Below the pieces are notes generated by a model that was not told the DNA's origin, ran no database searches, and saw only the letters and a list, made by a program, of their open reading frames with translations. The position numbers and the translations under genes are program-made. This document shows, in pieces, positions 6,346 to 8,345 of a stretch of 8,345 nt of DNA. This DNA is from Bacillota bacterium (GTDB lineage Bacteria > Bacillota > Clostridia > Lachnospirales > Bianqueaceae): contig JAFVHC010000331.1 of NCBI GenBank assembly GCA_017474705.1, forward strand, positions 1 through 8,345, given 5' to 3'. Each line of letters opens with the position of its first letter. Positions within the stretch are counted from its first letter, which is position 1.

Positions 6346-6374
6346 ATTATACTGGAATCATGTCGATTATACAA
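6346..6374 (-). promoter_or_regulatory. Promoter for the deacetylase-hydrolase operon
   Basis: On the minus strand TTGTAT (6369-6374), a 17-base spacer and TATAAT (6346-6351) form a plausible promoter; the start would be near 6339 with a leader of about 63 bases. A second TATAAT lies 20 bases upstream (6366-6371) but has no good -35 at the right distance. Confidence 0.62.
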
Positions 6375-6386
6375 GCAGCAGGCTGT

Positions 6387-6404
6387 AAAGGATTGCCATC
6401 CTTT
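6387..6404. promoter_or_regulatory. Candidate operator: 7-4-7 perfect inverted repeat on the MATE -35 box
   Basis: AAAGGAT-TGCC-ATCCTTT is a perfect 18-base inverted repeat. It contains the whole -35 box (6393-6398) of the MATE promoter, and lies just upstream of the -35 of the divergent deacetylase promoter. A bound dimeric regulator would block MATE transcription and could affect both directions. The regulator is not in this window as far as can be told. Confidence 0.5.
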
Positions 6405-6421
6405 CCAGAAAATGTTACAAT
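6393..6421 (+). promoter_or_regulatory. Extended -10 promoter for the MATE transporter gene
   Basis: TTGCCA (6393-6398), a 17-base spacer ending TGT, and TACAAT (6416-6421) give a strong promoter with an extended -10. The predicted start is near 6428, leaving a leader of about 33 bases. The -35 lies within the 6387-6404 inverted repeat. Confidence 0.75.
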
Positions 6422-6422
6422 G

Positions 6423-6440
6423 GTCCGGACGTGATATCAC
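6423..6440. promoter_or_regulatory. Two abutting palindromes at the MATE transcription start
   Basis: GTCCGGAC (6423-6430) and GTGATATCAC (6431-6440) are perfect palindromes of 8 and 10 bases placed directly side by side over the predicted transcription start. They could be a second regulator site. Short palindromes also occur by chance, so support is limited. Confidence 0.35.
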
Positions 6441-6460
6441 TTATCGGAAAGGAGCTCAAG

Positions 6461-7861
6461 ATGAGCATCTCAAGCAAAAAGCGGGTGCCGATCCAGCCTG
6501 CCGTCCTGACCAAGGAGGATAAGAAGCGGTTCAACAAGGACCTTCTGACACTGGCGATCCCGTTGGCACTGCAGAACCTTCTCGGCGCTCTGGTGGGGGC
6601 ATCGGACGCTTTGATGCTGGGCCGTCTGAACCAGGCGTCCATCGCGGCCGTATCACTCGCCAACCAGATCTCGTTCGTCATGTCCCTGTTCACGGGCTCC
6701 GTCATCGGGGCGATCTCCGTGCTGGTCGCTCAGTATATGGGCAAGGGGGACTACCGCAATACCAAGCGTTTCTTCGCCATGGGCATACGCTATGCTTTCG
6801 GCATCTCCATGGTGTTTTTCCTGCTGGCCTTCTTCCTCCCGGAACAGCTGATGCGCATCTTCACACCCGAGCCGGAATTGATTCGCATCGGTGCCGGTTA
6901 TCTTCGGATCGTCAGCTTCTCCTATCTGTTCATGGGCTTGTCCCAACCCTATCTCATGATCATGCGGACCTCCGGCCGCGTCAAGACCAGCCTGTGGATC
7001 TCCGCGGTGACGGACATCGTCGATATGACGGCCGATTTCTTCCTGATCTACGGCGTGGGTTCGTGGAAGGGCCTGGGTGCAAACGGTTCCGCCTACTCCA
7101 CCATCGTGGTCGAAGTGATCGCCTTGATCATCTGCATCGTCGAGTCCATGCAGAAGGACCACGTCCATCCAGACAGGGAGAGCATGTGCTTCTTCTCGAA
7201 GGATTTTGAGAAAGATATCTGGAAGGTCATCCCCGGCATGCTGGCCTCCGCCCTGTCCTGGGGACTCTCCATGACCATGCACCAGTTCATTCTCGGTCAC
7301 ATGGGCACGGACGCCACTGCAGCGGCTTCCGTTACCGGCGTCGCGACGCAGCTGATCCAGTGCATCTCCATGGGCTTAGCTGCAGGCGGCGGGATCATCC
7401 TCGGGAAGATGCTTGGCCGCAACGAGTTCGCGATGGCGAAGGCCTACGGCAAGCGCTTCTTCAAAGTATCTTTCATCAATGGACTGATCAATGCCGGCCT
7501 GTTCCTCATCGTTGGGCCGCTGGTCTACTTCTTCTACGTCCTGGAGCCGCAGGCAAAGACCTACCTGATCCAGATGCTGGTCTTCAATATGCTGTACATG
7601 TTCGCTTTCGCCTACAACACGATCTACACGGTGGGCGTGTTCCCGGCCGGCGGTGATTCCCGCTACGACGCGATCAGCGTGATCATCGCGACCTGGTGCT
7701 TCGCTATTCCACTGTCACTTTTGGGATGCTTCGTTTTCGGTTGGCCTGTCATGGTCGTCTACATGGTCATGCGCTGCGACGAGATCATTAAGTTCCCCTT
7801 CCTGTACCTGCGCTTCAACACCGATATCTGGGTCAAGAACCTGACAAGAAGCGAAGCATAA
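6461..7861 (+). CDS. MATE-family efflux transporter
   Basis: Inner-membrane multidrug and toxic-compound extrusion protein of 466 residues, normal for the family; members export organic cations or other small molecules using a sodium or proton gradient. A basic cytoplasmic N-terminus (1-28) precedes about 12 hydrophobic segments in two halves: roughly 29-49, 62-90, 108-126, 143-165, 178-198, 208-228, then 254-276, 288-312, 338-360, 366-390, 403-422 and 424-438. Typical features are LAIPLALQNLLGALVGASDALMLG (31-54), VLVAQYMGKGDY (87-98) and its second-half partner GGGIILGKMLGRNEF (309-323). AAAGGAG at 6448-6454, 6 bases before ATG 6461, fixes the start; a GTG at 6431 in frame is rejected because it lies at the transcription start and lacks a site. 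Monocistronic between its own promoter and terminator. Substrate cannot be told; the divergent deacetylase operon may be related in function. Confidence 0.93.
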   Translation: MSISSKKRVPIQPAVLTKEDKKRFNKDLLTLAIPLALQNLLGALVGASDALMLGRLNQASIAAVSLANQISFVMSLFTGSVIGAISVLVAQYMGKGDYRNTKRFFAMGIRYAFGISMVFFLLAFFLPEQLMRIFTPEPELIRIGAGYLRIVSFSYLFMGLSQPYLMIMRTSGRVKTSLWISAVTDIVDMTADFFLIYGVGSWKGLGANGSAYSTIVVEVIALIICIVESMQKDHVHPDRESMCFFSKDFEKDIWKVIPGMLASALSWGLSMTMHQFILGHMGTDATAAASVTGVATQLIQCISMGLAAGGGIILGKMLGRNEFAMAKAYGKRFFKVSFINGLINAGLFLIVGPLVYFFYVLEPQAKTYLIQMLVFNMLYMFAFAYNTIYTVGVFPAGGDSRYDAISVIIATWCFAIPLSLLGCFVFGWPVMVVYMVMRCDEIIKFPFLYLRFNTDIWVKNLTRSEA

Positions 7862-7876
7862 GTTCTGCACCGGTCC

Positions 7877-7908
7877 AAAAATGGTACACTAAGTGTGTAC
7901 CATTTTTT
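7877..7908 (+). terminator. Rho-independent terminator of the MATE gene
   Basis: AAAAATGGTACAC (7877-7889) pairs perfectly with GTGTACCATTTTT (7895-7907), a 13-bp stem with a 5-base loop, followed by the T run 7903-7908. It begins 15 bases after the MATE stop. The upstream A run would also allow it to act on transcripts arriving on the minus strand. Confidence 0.92.
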
Positions 7909-7939
7909 ATGTCAAAAAGAACCGCAAACTGACTACACG

Positions 7940-7962
7940 AAAAAATGACGCCCTGGGCGTCA
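7940..7962 (-). terminator. Second terminator of the tRNA operon
   Basis: On the minus strand TGACGCC-CAG-GGCGTCA (7946-7962) forms a perfect 7-bp stem followed by six Ts (7940-7945). It lies downstream of the terminator at 7990-8015, giving the tRNA operon a tandem stop. Confidence 0.8.
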
Positions 7963-7989
7963 CAAATTTCACATCTGATTTCAGGCAAC

Positions 7990-8015
7990 AAAAAACCCGC
8001 TGTTTATGCGGGTTT
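7990..8015 (-). terminator. First terminator of the tRNA operon
   Basis: On the minus strand AAACCCGC (8008-8015) pairs with GCGGGTTT (7993-8000) across a 7-base loop, followed by a T run to 7990. It begins 9 bases after the 3' end of the initiator tRNA gene. Confidence 0.9.
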
Positions 8016-8023
8016 GATGTAAG

Positions 8024-8096
<73 letters not shown>

Positions 8097-8102
8097 ATGA
8101 AA

Positions 8103-8184
8103 TGGGGGAAGGTGGATTCGAACCACCGAAGGCACTGCCAGCAGATTTACAGTCTGTCCCCTTTGGCCACTCGGGAATTCCCCC
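8103..8184 (-). tRNA. tRNA-Tyr (GUA)
   Basis: An 82-base class II tRNA with a long variable arm. The acceptor stem is GGGGGAA/TTCCCCC with discriminator A, the anticodon GUA is at 8148-8150 within the loop CTGTAAA, and the T arm is GGTGGTTCGAATCCACC. CCA is not encoded. It is separated from the initiator tRNA by a 6-base spacer. Confidence 0.96.
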
Positions 8185-8190
8185 ATGAAA

Positions 8191-8263
8191 AGCCAACGAT
8201 CGGACTCGAACCGATAACCTGCTGATTACAAGTCAGCTGCTCTGCCAATTGAGCCACGTTGGC
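8191..8263 (-). tRNA. tRNA-Thr (UGU)
   Basis: A 73-base tRNA with acceptor stem GCCAACG/CGTTGGC, discriminator U, anticodon UGU at 8228-8230 in the loop CTTGTAA, and T arm ATCGGTTCGAGTCCGAT. CCA is not encoded. A 6-base spacer separates it from tRNA-Tyr. Confidence 0.96.
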
Positions 8264-8290
8264 AAGTATCCGATCTTTTAGCTTGTAAGA

Positions 8291-8345
8291 TGGTCGCAAC
8301 AGGGCTCGAACCTGTGACCCCCTGCTTGTAAGGCAGGTGCTCTCC
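8291..8345 (-). tRNA. tRNA-Val (UAC), 3' part
   Basis: The last 55 bases of a tRNA whose 5' end lies beyond the window edge. The anticodon arm CCTGC-CTTACAA-GCAGG has anticodon UAC at 8328-8330. The T arm ACAGGTTCGAGCCCTGT and acceptor strand TGCGACC plus A follow. The encoded end reads GACCA, but the stem fit places A as discriminator, so CCA is probably not encoded. It is 27 bases upstream of tRNA-Thr in the operon. Confidence 0.93.

Noticed and set aside
5524..6522. Plus-strand open frame of 332 codons
   Set aside because: It is antisense to the PIG-L-type gene, runs through both divergent promoters into the MATE gene and has no recognisable domain.
6653..7300. Minus-strand open frame of 215 codons inside the MATE gene
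   Set aside because: Its His/Asp/Gly-rich low-complexity composition is typical of the complement of hydrophobic codons; the MATE reading on the other strand is clear.

Overview
The window looks like a chromosomal segment of a member of the Bacillota (Firmicutes). Shine-Dalgarno sites are strong (AAGGAGG type), promoters are TTGNNN-17-TATAAT-like, rho-independent terminators are AT-flanked, the iolC/iolD proteins resemble those of Bacillus as I recall them, and the tRNA genes lack an encoded CCA. GC content is moderate to fairly high in the genes and low in the gaps. The genus cannot be fixed from this sequence.

Region 1 (1-2687): the 5' part of iolD (cut by the window edge) and complete iolC, both on the minus strand, form a myo-inositol catabolic operon read from an extended -10 promoter at 2572-2600. 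IolD is the ThDP-dependent trihydroxycyclohexane-dione hydrolase and IolC the 5-dehydro-2-deoxygluconate kinase of the same pathway. A 144-base gap separates them from the divergent pair.

Region 2 (2688-4532): a LacI-family regulator and, 3 bases after its stop, a xylose-isomerase-like TIM-barrel protein (sugar isomerase/epimerase type) form a plus-strand operon. A perfect 8-9-8 inverted repeat sits on the regulator's own -10 box and is the best operator candidate. The layout suggests the regulator controls inositol or related sugar use, with the TIM-barrel enzyme perhaps feeding the pathway.

Region 3 (4488-6440): a PIG-L/LmbE-type deacetylase and an alpha/beta hydrolase (BD-FAE/acetyl-esterase type) form a tightly coupled minus-strand operon. 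It ends in a bidirectional terminator shared with the convergent TIM-barrel gene. Both enzymes are of types that remove acyl groups, so a common acylated substrate is plausible but unproven.

Region 4 (6387-7908): a divergent MATE-family efflux transporter with its own extended -10 promoter. Its -35 box lies inside a perfect 7-4-7 inverted repeat, followed by two abutting palindromes near the start of transcription.

Region 5 (7940-8345): a minus-strand tRNA operon, Val(UAC)-Thr(UGU)-Tyr(GUA)-initiator Met(CAU), ending in two tandem terminators. I see no mobile element, CRISPR array or phage gene. Most of the window is ordinary metabolism; the least understood parts are the regulator/TIM-barrel pair and the deacetylase/hydrolase pair beside inositol genes.
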